Source: Symsagittifera roscoffensis
Taxonomy: Eukaryota > Xenacoelomorpha > Acoela > Convolutidae
Length of the DNA: 64,000 nt
Direction: 5' to 3'
Assembly (NCBI RefSeq): GCF_963678635.1
Contig: NC_087071.1
Coordinates: 18,907,613-18,971,612, forward strand
The translations under genes and the position numbers were made by a program. Below the pieces are notes generated by a model. That model saw nothing but the letters and a program-made list of their open reading frames with translations. It made no database searches and was not told the DNA's origin. Below, piece by piece: positions 12,307 to 24,724 of the stretch (positions within the stretch are counted from its first letter, which is position 1; each line of letters begins with the position of its first letter).

Positions 12307-12808
12307 GTTAGTATTGAAAAAAGCACCTCTCCAAAACCCCTCCATTTCTTTACATTAAAGGTTCCATCCATTGGGGTTTTGGATCTTGTTGGGACCAAAT
12401 TAATTACTTTTGTTGATCCCTGTCAATTTAAATAGACATAACTAGCGCTGAAAGACTCTGATTCTTCATTTTTAAACTTAAAATGAAGAATCATTCTTCA
12501 TTTAAAAAGTTTTGAGCAGATGTTCACCACAAACGCATTTTTGTAACTTTTGACGTGAACAAATTTAAATTTTGACATGGAATTTTTTTTTGATAATGAC
12601 AGGATTTGGAATTTTTATGATTTGGAATGAATTAGGATATTTAAACTTTTTGAAATTGAAAAATTTAGAATGTTATTAGATATTGAGTTTTCAAAGTATT
12701 CAGATTTTGGAACCGTTTCCGATATTAACACTAGAACTGGGCTTGCGATTTTTTATGGGCTTAAAAAGCTAAAATATGTTTATAGGCTAATCTTTGTTCT
12801 TCATTTAG
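12307..12808 (+). other. Apparent spliceosomal intron 2 in the polymerase pseudogene
   Basis: A 502-bp GT-AG interval (gttagt ... ttcatttag) lies between LSLKYA and the family-typical SAKGVVQH block. Splicing joins the two in frame with a phase-1 codon. The interior is AT-rich and non-coding. Confidence 0.65.
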
Positions 12809-13374
12809 ATTCAACTAGCAAGAGGAGTGCAAAAGGAGTAGTGCAACACTCCCAGCAGCAATTTACACACCAGAGGTTCAGGGAAACATTACTGAGTGGA
12901 AAAACCCTTCGTATATACAACTATTCAATAAAATCGAAAGCCCATACCAACATCACCATATCGCAGAACCGAATTGCCTTTTCACCCTTCGATAGAAAGC
13001 GGCTCCTACTATTCGACGGGATAGCTACATTGCCCTTTGGAATCAGGTCTACAAAACAAAATCTGTTCTTCGAGGCCATTGCGGAAGAAAGCGAGTGGGC
13101 AATCTCACAGTTGACAAATACTCCGACTTATAACAGCGAAAACAGCGAAAGTTGGCAATCATTGAAATTCCGGGTCCCAGATTGGGGCTTTCTTCAAGAA
13201 AGCTATACGGAGGAAAAGCTTCAAGAAGAAAGCGCAGCTAGCAGTTCAAGAGACCCTCCGCCTATCAATAACCCATTCATTATAACAGAAGAGTCTGTTA
13301 GTTCTAGTCACAAAAAAAGAGAAAACTTGATAAAACTGATCAATAAAATCTTTTCATATAAAAATGTCGGCTAA

Positions 13375-14002
13375 ATTGCCTTTTAACTTGGAATTACGGC
13401 TGTACATTTGTATATATAAAACATTCAGCAAACATTGTTTTAATTTAAACAGACCGGCGCAAAAGAGACTGGTAATTGCAACTTACCCTTGAAGCAGGAG
13501 CGAAGGATTGCGTATTTAGTTTCCCAAGGTAAGCTAATGGTAAGGCTAAAAGAATCAAAATGGTATATGTCGAAAATGAGGGAGAGTTGGAAATAAGTTT
13601 GAAAATAAAATAAGAAAAAGAAACGAACAATAATTAACAAAAACTTTGAAAAGGAAAAATGATTGGTACTTTATGTAAACTCATTTTTATATGAACGAAA
13701 AGGATTAGCTTTTAGATAAAAATAAGCGAGAAAATCGCAGCCGGATATATCCATACTTATTTAGTGGTGGGAATGTTTGGAAGGGATGAAATTTAACCAA
13801 CGCGCAAAAATAAATACCCAAGTTTGTCGTTTGTTGGGTGTCCTAAGAGAGGGGTCTTTTTATTTTGGGCAGGGTACTTTAGGGTCTTTAAAAAAGATGG
13901 GTCCTTTTGAACCCTACTTTTTGTAGGACCCCAAAGACCCCCGCCGTCGAAAAGAACCCCACCCCTAAGGACACACGGCGGATTACATTACTACTTTTAT
14001 TC
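13375..14002. other. Non-coding spacer
   Basis: No gene seen. Around 13850-13960 there are short complementary blocks (ggggtctttttatttt ... aggaccccaaagaccccc) that could fold into an imperfect hairpin. The stretch ends at the tetranucleotide repeat. Confidence 0.5.
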
Positions 14003-15765
14003 GAACATACATACATACATACATACATAAAACCGAACATACATACTTACACACAATTATACATATCTAGATACATGCATGCAAATATACTTTCAAATGC
14101 ATAAACCTATATAAACACATAAAAGCCTTTAGATACATGCATACATACATACATACTTATATACATACATACATACATACATACATACATACATACATAC
14201 ATACATACATACATACGTACATACAAAAGAACATACATACAAATATATATACATTTGGAGATATAAACAATCTTGCAAACAATTAAACATGTACACAAAC
14301 ATACAAAACATACATGAATACATACAACTTAAAGATATTCAAAAAAACATGCAAAAATACATGCATACACACATACATACATACATACATACATACATAC
14401 ATACATACATACATACATACATACATACATACATACATACATACATACATACATACATACGTACATACATACATACATACGTACATACATACAAATATAC
14501 ATACATACCTACAAACATATATGCATACATACATACATACATACATACATACATACATACATACATACATACATACATACATACATACATACATACATAC
14601 AAACATACATACATACATACATACATACATACATACGTACATACATACAAACATACATACATACCTACAAACATATATGCATACATACATACATACATAC
14701 ATACATACATACATACATACATACATACATACATACATACTGACATGCATATATATAAACAAACATTCATACGTACACACTTTCATTCAAACGTACGTAA
14801 ATACATATATACATACGTACTTACATACATACATACATAGAAACATACATACATACATACATACATACATACATACATACATAAATACTTACATGCATAT
14901 ATATAAACAAACATACATACATACACACTTTCATTCAAACGTACGTAAATACATATATACATACGTACTTACATACATACATACATAGAAACATACGTAC
15001 ATACCTACATTAAAAAACAAGAAAAAACAAACAAACATACATACATAAACACTTTCATTCATACGTACGTAAACTTATATATACAGACGTACATACATAC
15101 ATACATACATACAAACAAACATACATACAAAAACACGAACATATATACATACACAAATAAATACTTACAGTCATACATACAAACATACATACATACAAGA
15201 ATACCTACATACAGACATACAAACATACATACATACTTAAATACATTCATACAAACATGAAAACATGCATACATACATACATACTTTCATACAAACATAC
15301 ATACATACATGCATACGTTCATATATACAAACTTACATACAAACACACAAGTATACAAAAATAAATAAATACAGAAATACAAACATACATACGAAGATAC
15401 ATACAAACACCCATTCATACTTACGTACTTAAATACAAACATACACACATACATTCGTATCTACAAACCTTAATACATACAAACATACATACAAAAAAAC
15501 GAAGATACATATTTTCATACATTCATACATACATACCTACATACATTCAAAAAAACTTGCAAACAAACCTACCTACATAGAAACTTACGTATATACACAC
15601 ATACATGCATACATGCATACATACATACATACATACATACATACATACACACATACATACACACATACATACATACATACATACATACATACATACATAC
15701 ATACATAAACAGTAGTAGACTTATATACTATAGTATAGACTTATATACTATACATACATACATAA
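14003..15765. repeat. (CATA)n microsatellite, about 1.76 kb, with higher-order units
   Basis: Long tracts of the tetranucleotide CATA/ACAT, interrupted by variants (cata to gtac, aaac). Higher-order repeats lie inside: a 148-bp unit recurs (gcatatatataaacaaac at 14747 and 14895, with caaacgtacgtaaataca in both and a third diverged piece near 15049), and a unit of about 157 bp recurs around 14490 and 14647 (cctacaaacatatatgcat). All ORFs over this tract on both strands are repeat artefacts. Confidence 0.97.
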
Positions 15766-18700
15766 ACTTTTCGAAACAGTTGATTAAAATCTATCTCAGT
15801 AAATTATTTCAGAATCAACAGTTACCGCTCAGGAACAAAGGTAGCTTTCTTTGATATTGTTGTTGCTTGCTAAAAACTCTATTTTTTTCATAAAATCTGA
15901 AAGTTTCTTGCCGGAAAAGAGGCTTGTTCAAGCAGGTTTTAAACTCAAGGTTGGAAGAGTTCCACTGCTTTTATTCCAAATAAATCAGTTTGCTGTAGTG
16001 TTCTGTTCTGGCGCCTTTTTGCCTATTTTGCTTAAGATCTGTTTCTATGACTATAAAAACCAAATATGCGAAAAAATTTCATGGGACTTATTAACTTAAC
16101 CGTATACTAATTTTTCTAATATTCTACAAAAACCCTTCTCAACTTTTTGAACTTTTGGATCTGGCTCAAAATAAGTTTGAATTTGAAGCAACAATTAATC
16201 ATTTGGAGTTTATTTTTGATAGTATCATCCGGTGTAGATGTAAGGGTTTTTTGTGGAGGGGGTTATGTGGTTTTCAAATATATTTAAAATTTTTGCTGAA
16301 ATTGTTATAGATCCACTTAAGTAATTTTCCAGCTCTCTCAGAACAACAGAAAGATGCAGTCAATTTTCCTAGGGGCAAAAAAAGTTCTCGAAGAATGTGG
16401 CTGATTTTCAATTTAAAAAAATTACTTTTCGTAGGTCGGTCTAATTATTTACAGTCTGATGAGACAGTCGGTCTTTGCGCTCTCAGAACAATGAAAAAAC
16501 TGTTTTTTTTTCACAACAAAAGTTGCGCTGAGTCAATTTTTTTTTTCAAAAAACAGGTCAAAAATTCCCTTTTCGAGCTTTTTTGGAAAGATTTGAACAA
16601 AAGAAAATCGTGTTTGTTTTGGGCTCACTCCCCTTCAAATATCAAAAGGAGGCCCCAAATACCTTGAAAAAATGTGGAGTTCATCAGTCAAAATCGATTT
16701 TTCCCATTAGTTCGAGAAGGTAGTCTATGATTTTTTTCATTTGAACTTTACTTTTTATTTTTTTTATTACTTGTTTTTTTTCTATAGTTGCTCTACACAG
16801 TACGCATCTAAAACCCTCTTCAAAAATTAGAAAGAAAACAAAGTTGATAAAGTAAAAAAGGAGAAAAGAAAAAGTTTTTTTTTGGAACCGGAAATAAATG
16901 AGAAAACTTGTTTGAACAAATCGTTGATATACGTTTAGTTTCATTTTGAGACTGTTTTCTTTGCAAAAATGTGTTTCATCTGAGTCTTCACTAAAATGTA
17001 CAAACGAATAGCAATTCAGAATTCTGCTTTATCCGCTACTAAGTGGTTTTTACAAAACTGGGTTTTGTCAAAAACATACCCACGTCCAAAAAATCTAAAG
17101 TTTTACAAAAAAAAATAAATTACTAAGATTTTCCCACTTTCCCCTACTTTTTGTTATACGTTTTAAGGAAATTTTTCGTCATTTTGTAATTTTTTGAAAT
17201 GAGAATTAGCGTTTTTGTATCGTGCTTTGATGATTTGAACTAAAAAAAAGTGCTGTAAAAACGTTAGTTTCCCAAAAACATGTAAAAAAGCGACCAATCA
17301 ATCGTCTTAAATAACCAATTGGTCTCAAATCTCAAAATGCGACGAACTAATTGAGCAAACAGTTTAGTTTTGGACGTAATCTGAGTAATATTTTCGAAAT
17401 ACAACGTTTGCTGCTGAACATTTAGTTTTTAATCATGTTTTTTTCTTTCGATGCTGCAAACTTGATTTTTCATTGAAACTTATGCATTTTTTGCGGTGAA
17501 AAACGGCTTTCAAGGCACATTTTCAATCACAAGTTCCACGGTAGTACTACCAATTTAAATAGAATTTGCCTTGGCGTTCTGTTCTGGGGCCCTCCTGCTC
17601 AGCTTTCTGTCCCCCTTTTGAAGTCTTTTCCTAGGGTTTTATTTCAATTGTTTGAGCGTTTTATCCATCTCGCCTCAATGAATTTTATGACACAAAAAAG
17701 CATATTTCATTGCACTTTAAAAGAACAAACAAACTTTTATTAATTTATTTTTTATATACTTGATCGTGTGTGATGTAGAAATATCTTGAAGGGACGGATT
17801 TCCAAAGTCTTCTGAAACTTTCAACGAAACTTTTTAATTTTCAATTGAATGTCCTTCCGAGCGCTCCAAGAGCATTAAAATCATAGTTTTTGGATACTTT
17901 TTGGAAAGCATCGGCAGAAATTTGCGGCTACCTTTCAGAATTAGGCACAGAAGTCGCCTTCAGAATGTTTTTTTTTGGTTTTGTTGCCTTCAGAATGGTT
18001 TTGTTTCCTTCAGAATAGTTTTGTTGTCGAAAATGGATGTCATGAAATAATATCAGAGGGGGCACTGCCAGCCCAAACCCTCCTTCCCCTAACGATATCA
18101 GCCCCTGTCACTGATGATTGATTCTTCGATATTTCTTTTAATTAGCCTTCAAGCTTGGTGCTTACAAGTACCTTTTTCAGGTGACGTTCTGTTAGATGTA
18201 TGTCCAATAAACAGTGAGTAAATTCGTTTATATTATAAAATGTCAAAAAACGGAAAATCCTTGCTCAAAATTCGTATTAAAAAAACTGAAAAAAGTATAG
18301 TTTTGAATGATCGGCAGTAAAAAGCAGCTTTTTTGAGATAAAGTTTTCAAAAATCGAAAACTTAAAATCATGTTTAGATTTCGGCTAGTGAAATTACCTC
18401 ATTTTTTTTTAAAAGCTGCTTTTTATATCCGATCATGCAAAACTTTCTATTTTTCCTATTTTTTAAATACGAAACTTAAAGTTCAGTTTTTTTTTTGACA
18501 TTTTATGATTCAGGGTCTCGCATTTTGTCTCGTTATCTGGCAAAAGTTTTCAAAAACACTAATAAATGGGTTTCGTCACTGTTAAATCGGTTGTTTACTT
18601 TTTAAGTGTGCAAACGCACCGCTTAGATGCTCTTAAAGAAATCATGAATGATAGTTGAATGGCTAGACCTAAGAAAACCTCCCCAACCTTCAGGCTCTCA

Positions 18701-19236
18701 ACATCATGATTAGCTTGTTCAGTATGTATGTTTAATACGCATATCATTAGAAAAAGAGCATAAACGCTTGCTTGAATACTTAACACATATAAATTTGCCT
18801 TTGTGCTTCCCAATTTTGTTTTGACTTGGATTTTATTCAAAACAAGTTATTTGGTTTATTTATATTCTGGTTATCTTGATCGGATAAGAAACAAAAACTT
18901 CAGCCCCACATTTGTTTATAATAAACTTTTTGTTATTTAATTAACCTCATTGATGTCTGTGACGAAACTTACGATTTTGAGACTTCTGTAAAATGCTGAA
19001 ATAGTGCTGGTATATTTTTCGTTACGGGCCCTCTGAAAACTGTCTTTCAAGTTGCGCGGTGTTCTCAATTATCGATGTAAATTGCTATGAAAATATAACT
19101 GTTATGAAAACGGTTTTTTTTCAAGATCAAAGTGGCATATAGACCTGTAGTAGTCTAGTTCTTGCCATGCCTTGTAGCATAAACAGCAAATCAAAGGAGC
19201 CCACTCAAGTTAAACTTGTTTATTTTTTAATCGTAG
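15766..19236. other. AT-rich non-coding stretch
   Basis: Apart from the foldback element at 18236-18511 I see no supported gene. The short ORFs here (82 codons at 15851, 90 at 16395, 86 on the minus strand at 16684, 81 on the minus strand at 18595) show no recognisable domain and sit in poly-T/poly-A rich sequence. A phrase near 15995 (tgttctgttctggcgcc) recurs near 17576 (gttctgttctggggccc), suggesting diverged interspersed repeats. Confidence 0.45.
18236..18511. mobile_element. Foldback (long inverted repeat) element
   Basis: Imperfect palindrome with arms of roughly 105-110 bp. The left arm runs from ataaaatgtcaaaaaacgg through tagttttgaatgatcgg to aaaaagcagctttt (about 18236-18345). The right arm is its inverse, from aaaagctgctttttatatc through gatcatgcaaaactttc to ttgacattttat (about 18405-18511). 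The loop is about 60 bp. No coding capacity. Consistent with a foldback-type MITE; family unknown, and no clear target duplication is seen. Confidence 0.75.
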
Positions 19237-19306
19237 GAGATTCGGAGGTCGAGCAATTAAAACTCTACCCCGGAAAGCTACTCACCGTTGGAGTTATACC
19301 TTCGAT
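19237..19306 (+). CDS. Candidate exon, unrecognised gene (cut by gap)
   Basis: A pyrimidine-rich tract and tcgtag acceptor precede an open stretch reading DSEVEQLKLYPGKLLTVGV, which has protein-like rather than AT-biased composition. The reading runs into a 200-bp run of N. I do not recognise the protein. It is grouped with the two following candidate exons because all three are on the plus strand and the splice phases of the last two agree. Confidence 0.35.
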
Positions 19307-19506
19307 NNNNNNNNNNNNNNNNNNNNNNNNNNNNNNNNNNNNNNNNNNNNNNNNNNNNNNNNNNNNNNNNNNNNNNNNNNNNNNNNNNNNNNNNNNNNNN
19401 NNNNNNNNNNNNNNNNNNNNNNNNNNNNNNNNNNNNNNNNNNNNNNNNNNNNNNNNNNNNNNNNNNNNNNNNNNNNNNNNNNNNNNNNNNNNNNNNNNNN
19501 NNNNNN
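19307..19506. other. Assembly gap (200 N)
   Basis: Exactly 200 undetermined bases, probably a scaffolding gap of nominal size. Any ORF crossing it is meaningless. Confidence 0.99.
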
Positions 19507-19562
19507 CCTGTCAACAGAAAAACTTTGTCAAAACGGTCAATATCGAAACAGTTACTAAAGAC
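19507..19562 (+). CDS. Candidate exon end, unrecognised gene
   Basis: After the gap an open frame reads CQQKNFVKTVNIETVTKD and stops exactly at a consensus splice donor (GAC|gtaagt). The phase is 0, which agrees with the candidate exon at 20652. Its start is lost in the gap. Function unknown. Confidence 0.4.
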
Positions 19563-20651
19563 GTAAGTTAGTATTCACAGTCTAGCTCGTTTATTGAAAT
19601 TTTGGTCTTACTAATTGGACTTTCAGAAACTCTCTTCATTGGCCCTACATTTTTTTTCAAAACATGCATTTTCATAAGAAAACGTAGACTACACTAATTT
19701 TTACGACAAAACCTTTTAGATACTATAAACGATCTAATGAAACAAACTAGCTTTTTGTCATTTTGTGAAGTTTATAACAAGTGTTTTCTCCATAATCGGA
19801 CAAGACTAGCAAATAACATTTTCGATTTTTCAAGATTCGATAAACGCAGTGAGGACTCTTATAGGGATGCTGCTTTGTGTGTCTTTTTTAACAGGAAAAA
19901 GTTTAAAATTATCTAATATCTATAGATGGATATTCATTCAGTTTATTGCGTTTGTTTAATGCATTTGGATGTATATGCAAATTTTGAACTCAACTTTATT
20001 TCAAATTGCTGAAAGTAGATAAAAAACCTTCTCGAAATCTGAAGGTTGAAAGGGCTCGAAAAAACGTTAACGATCCCTAGTTTCAAATGGGATCTTTTTG
20101 GGTAGTTCTGCCAGAAAAAAAATTTTTTTTTCGAAAACTTTTGTAAACTGCGGCCTCTTTTTTGACAGTTTACCGTATGAAAAACATAAATTCTCGTTAC
20201 TCACAAGACGCCGATACTTTTTTCGCAATAAAAAGAAATGCACCTCAAGAGCACGAAGAATGAAAGATCTGCCCCTGGATTGATTTTTTGACAAAAAAAT
20301 AGTAGTAAAAAACCAACAGAAAACTTTTAAATTGTGAAATTTTTAGCTGATTAGAGATTTGGTTGACCTGAACAGTTTTCGAGAAGTTGCACCCACGTCC
20401 ATAGAAAAAGCGTACAGGAAACCTTAGACAGTTTTATGGTTATTGCTTTTCTTCCGTATTTTTAAATCTACATCTTGGCTAAGTTAACTGGTCTGAAAAA
20501 GTCAAACTTATAATTTTTTTTAATTTTAATTTTAGATATTGAAGTGGGCCAGTTTTGATAATTATTGGTAAAAAAAATCGAGGCTAGTGTGAATTATAAG
20601 TAGCCTAGCCTAGTGTTAAAAAAACATCGACTGGGAAACTTTGTGTTCCAG
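19563..20651. other. Candidate intron, non-coding
   Basis: AT-rich sequence between two candidate plus-strand exons. ORFs on both strands at 20067-20294 overlap each other and show no domain. Nothing else is seen. Confidence 0.4.
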
Positions 20652-20728
20652 GCAACTCTGACTGAGTTTGAGGACTACGAAAATTTATTCAACGGATTGC
20701 TGATCCCGGACAACTCGGCCATCCTAAA
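20652..20728 (+). CDS. Candidate internal exon, unrecognised gene
   Basis: A 77-bp segment with acceptor ttgtgttccag and donor AAA|gtgaga. In phase 0 it is open and reads ATLTEFEDYENLFNGLLIPD and on to NSAILK, with acidic and hydrophobic residues of ordinary protein composition. It ends in phase 2. Joined to the exon at 19507 it keeps frame. I do not recognise the family. The next exon would be expected downstream but is not identified before the LTR element at 22927. Confidence 0.42.
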
Positions 20729-22921
20729 GTGAGATAACTTGAGTTTATTTGCTATCCAGTCATTGGTAATTTTTCTCAAAAATTTGAAGTGGAAAGTATG
20801 AGGATACAAACTCAATTAAGAGAAGGAATAATTACATAATAAAAAAAAACCTGAGATCGAATTTGTCGGAAGAAAAGGAAGGGTGTTAGTTTGATCCAAA
20901 AAAAAAAAACATCATGAGGAGTCAAAAATGAACGCTTTTTTAAAAAGTGGTTGTTTTTAGTCCAAAAAAGCGGCTTTTTGAGTTTCTTCTTTTTCAGGTC
21001 TCGAGCGTCTCTTGGAGACACAAGCCTTGCAACTAAAGAAAAGTACTTAAAAAGAATTGTGCTGGTTACTTTTGTGCTAAATTACTGCGTAAAATAGTTA
21101 GCTAGTTATCATAAAACTGTTCGAGAAGAAAAAACAATTGCATGAAGCAATTTTCAATTAATTTCATTTAATTAGATAAAAATTACGAAAATAAAAAAAT
21201 CCAACAAATTTTGTGCAACAAACACTAAACAATTAACATTTTTGGAAGAAGTTTGTTTTGAAGTGAAGAAGTTAGTTAACAGTAGGCTTTTGAACTTGTA
21301 ACAGACAGTCATTTAGCAAGACGGATGATTACGAGGATCATTTGAGCTAACAGCCTGGCCAATTTTTTTCCTCTCGCTTTTTTTTTCAGATGAACTTTAT
21401 CATAAAACAAAAAATTGTTACAAAAAAATGTTTTTCTGACTATCCAGCAACTTTTTTAAATGTCCACAGAATAAAACAAAACTTTCAAATCTGAGCAACA
21501 CTGACAAAATTGATCTCTCACAATGCTTAGAGTTAACCAGCTTGTAACTTTTGGTGCCTGGTTCCTGTTTGTAATATCTGCACCAAATTTATTGAATAGG
21601 ATTCAATTGATTTTTATCTTTTTTTTTAGTTGTGTATGCTTCAGATTATTACCAAAACCTTAGATATCCATAAACAAAATTTCAGATATGAAATTGGAGC
21701 TTAAAAAAGAACTTCAAAAAAAAACAAGCGTGAAATAATCTTTCATTTATATACCTTTTTAACGGTATTTCGCGGACATCTGAAATACAGTTTTTTGATC
21801 TTTTCCAAAGCAATCGCTCATGTTTTGATTGTTAAGCGTTTTAAAATATATCTCTAGAAGAACAAGCTTGAAAAAAAAACATGAAACTCTTAAAACACGA
21901 TTTTTCCATCTATTTGTGAATCCACATGATTTTCTTGAGAAAAATATGTGCGATCTTTTTATGTTATAGGATTTTATGTTATGTGTAAATCTTAGTTTAC
22001 AGCAGTGTTAAGTACTCAACTACAAAAACAGCCAAAAAACTTAACCATCAAATATTTGAAGTTTTCTTTATTTTAAATTTTAAGCTTGTTTGGCTCGCAT
22101 CCGTTTTTAGTAAACAGCTTAAAATTATCTGTTTTTCTTTTTTTTCTGTGAGGAGTAGATTTTTGAAGTTGAAATTTCACCTTTCTTTCCTGTAAACTAA
22201 TTCCGAAATACACTTTTCCAATTTAAATCATTCCGAAAAACATGTCTTAGTTTGGCAGACGTGGTTTTTTTTCAACAAGTTTTTCCATATTTTTGTTTAA
22301 TTTAGTGTCTTTGATTCACCTTTCTGTCTCTTATTTCGTAATCTTTAGTTTGCGGTGTATCGCAATTAATCCATTCCTTTAAGTAAAAAAATATTCCTTT
22401 TTTCTGCAGTGAGTAGATTTTTAAAGTTGAAATTTCAACTGAAAAGTGTTTCAAAACAGATTTTTCCAGATCTGAGAGAACCCTGAAAAAAAAACAACTC
22501 TCAGGCCCCTGAAAACTGCACAAATGCATGTTGTAAGATTGATTTTCCCAACAATTTTTTTCCGTTTTAAATCATTTTAAAAAAGTTAAATAAGTTTTTC
22601 AGACGTGGTTTTTTTCGACAGGTTTTTAAATTTTTTTACTGTCGCTTTACTTTGCTTCTACTTCTAGTTTTGAAAATTATCACAAAAAAATCAATTTTTC
22701 TGAATAAAAATGAATAATAATTTGTTCTAAAGATAAGAACTTTAAAAAATCTTTATTTTGTTGTAAACAGTGATAGGAAACAACTTTTTTCGAGTTTATT
22801 GACAGTCTTCTCAGTTCCTATTGGTTTGCTAATTTTCCAAAACGTAAAAAGAGTGAAGACTCAAACTTTGGTACCCTGATATTTTTAATAGTTTTAAGCA
22901 AAAAAATTTCAGGTTTGCTTG
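20729..22921. other. AT-rich non-coding stretch with diverged local repeats
   Basis: No supported gene. Two diverged direct copies are visible: gtagatttttgaagttgaaatttca near 22157 followed by cagacgtggtttttttt near 22257, and gtagatttttaaagttgaaatttca near 22413 followed by cagacgtggttttttt near 22600. The short minus-strand ORFs (20812, 22302) have no recognisable domain. Confidence 0.45.
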
Positions 22922-22926
22922 TGGTC

Positions 22927-24724
22927 TGTAGAACTGGTGATTATACTGTGTTACATGCTATAGTAACCTGACCGTAAGATTGATTCATCATTAAGTTAAG
23001 CAGTAGAGCAAACGAAGGGTAAAGTTCAAAATAGTTCAATCTTCGAAGATATCATCCCTCCTATGCCAGAAAACAAAGTTTGAAAAAATCGGCGAACCCC
23101 CCCCCCCCCCCCCCCCAATCGGAACTAGGAAAGCTAATGTAATGAAATTCAGAGAAGCGATACTAGAGATGATTCGACCCAGGCAAGCAAAAATCGGGAG
23201 CCGTCACACCCTTGGGGGGCAAGTGATAACGGTCCCCGGAAGTGTAAATGGCCCTATCAGAACTCGGAAACTAACAGCGGGGTTGGGCTCAAATTCTAGT
23301 AGTTATAGGCCTAGTTGAGGGAAGTTTAAGTTTGGAGCCCAAACCCCTAAGACATCCACTTCTGCCCTAAGAAAACAAACCCACCACTAACTTCCGGAAG
23401 TCGTTTCTCGGCCACCGATGAGCGCAGGGAGCTGAAACTTGGAGGGATGATAGTTAGTGGCAAGATACATCTTGTCTTATAATTTGAACCAAATCTGGCG
23501 GTTGGATCGAAAGCTATAAGCACTTGAAAAACCACCCCTTTCGACCGGCAATAGACAATTTACGGAAAATAACGAGCGAAGGCATACCGATTTTATGGCG
23601 GCATCAGATACTACAACTCATCCCCGGAAAAAAGAGTGATTGAAACCCCTCCGTCGACTGATGCCTGAAACTGGTTAGCTACCCATGAAAAGGGCCTCCC
23701 TCTACCCTTGGGAGGTCAGAACGTTAACGGGATAATTGAAATAAAGACCTTGGGAAAAATTGACTGAGTAAACATGGCTTGGTTTGGAGGTTGAGTTGAA
23801 CTCGAGAGCTGAATTCACCGAGTTCAGGAATTGGTTGATTAGAATCGTATGACGTTTGTTTGCTTGGTCAAATTGTGACAGCTACCGCATACCGGGTATC
23901 TAATAAGTGTGAAAAGATTGATAAAATAAAACGAAGTTGGCACGTGGCAGAGTAGACAGAGGGAGGGATATAGTCTTAAAACATGTGCGGACGGGTGATT
24001 TAGGCGGATGTCAGGACTGATAGGGAATGGCGTGACTTAAGTATAACTAAGTGTAAAGAAAGATAAGGAATTGGAGGGTACTGGAGAGCCTGTAAGAGTC
24101 AGAACAGTGTTAGCTGCCATTAAGAGTAATTGGTTCTCGTCAGAGAAGAGAGCAGTTGTTGGCTACTATTAAGAGTAGTTCATTCTCGATCAGAGTAGAG
24201 AACAACAATTGGTAGCGATCGAGCTGATTGGAACCCGAGTTTAGTACCGGGTTGAAATAGCTGTGCGAGCGAGTTGCGCTGGAACTCGAGTTTAGTACCG
24301 GGTTGAACCTGTTGTGTGAGCGTGTTTCTCTGCTGGAGTAGGCGAGTTTTAAATCGAGTCAACCGAAAACTGACGAGCGATTGAACGGAACGGTACGCGG
24401 GCTTCAAAATAGAAGTTGTTAAAGTAAATAGTAGTTAGCTCATTAAAGGCACTGTAAATAGATTTAATTTCCTTTGCGATTGAGAATTTACTTAGTGTGC
24501 CCACGATTTGCTGAACTAGCTAGAAGCACGAGAGGAGAGCCGGAATTAAAGCGTAAGTTGCGTAATCCTTTGATCGGCCGATTTAGTCTGACCACCAACA
24601 TAACTCTTTCGGGATTGTGGATCATATCGTGTCTTAGTGTCCCCGGCTCTTACACGGTATGAAGGGGAGAAACTCTGCGGCAGTTGAGTAGAGTGAAAGC
24701 GTGCTTAGAGGAGACGACTCTCCG
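22927..24724 (+). repeat. 5' LTR of the retropepsin-array element
   Basis: About 1.8 kb, aligning with 28693-31113. It contains a run of 20 C (23097-23116; only about 10 C in the other copy) and an extra internal repeat near 24236-24320 (cgagtttagtaccgggttga twice). It lacks about 0.62 kb present in the other LTR (29450-30075). Its TATA-like site is changed (ggtatgaagg instead of ggtataaaag). Similarity to the 3' LTR stops at gactctccg, before the TCTACA terminus, so a small deletion probably removed its end. Confidence 0.83.

Larger units (their letters stand above)
8647..13374 (+). pseudogene. Protein-primed family B DNA polymerase pseudogene (copy 2)
   Basis: Nearly full-length but decayed polymerase of the Maverick/Polinton-like type. 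In order: N-terminal charged domain (8900-9400); a Cys/His module NDQKCFLYCFVAAYHD (9409-); intron 9646-9742; a C-x2-C motif (CRKCFHAC, ~9922); exonuclease motif FDLES (~10084); an endonuclease VII-like zinc module CWIC...DHCH...ECN (10366-10470); NLSNYDLNF (exo II); GEYHDVYLALDVLL (exo III); DANNLYGGIM (polymerase motif A, ~11320); KIIVASAFGKTME (motif B region, ~11800); YSDTDLFFY (motif C, ~12085); intron 12307-12808; C-terminal region (12809-13374) with SAKGVVQHSQ and a Ser/Glu-rich tail. In-frame stops (about 9838, 9960, 10561, 11378) and indels (about 10260, 10780, 12245) rule out function. No capsid, ATPase or integrase gene lies beside it. Confidence 0.85.

Noticed and set aside
8647-13980. 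A complete Maverick/Polinton transposon
   Set aside because: Only the polymerase is present; no capsid, packaging ATPase, protease or integrase genes and no terminal inverted repeats are seen.
14107-15274. Many ORFs of 60-220 codons on both strands (Tyr-Val-Cys-Met or Tyr-Ile-His-Thr repeats)
   Set aside because: They are translations of the CATA microsatellite, which has no stops in several frames.
14003-15765. Possible CRISPR array or regularly spaced repeats
   Set aside because: It is a tetranucleotide repeat without unique spacers, in animal DNA.
19167-19571. ORFs crossing the N run
   Set aside because: They depend on undetermined bases.
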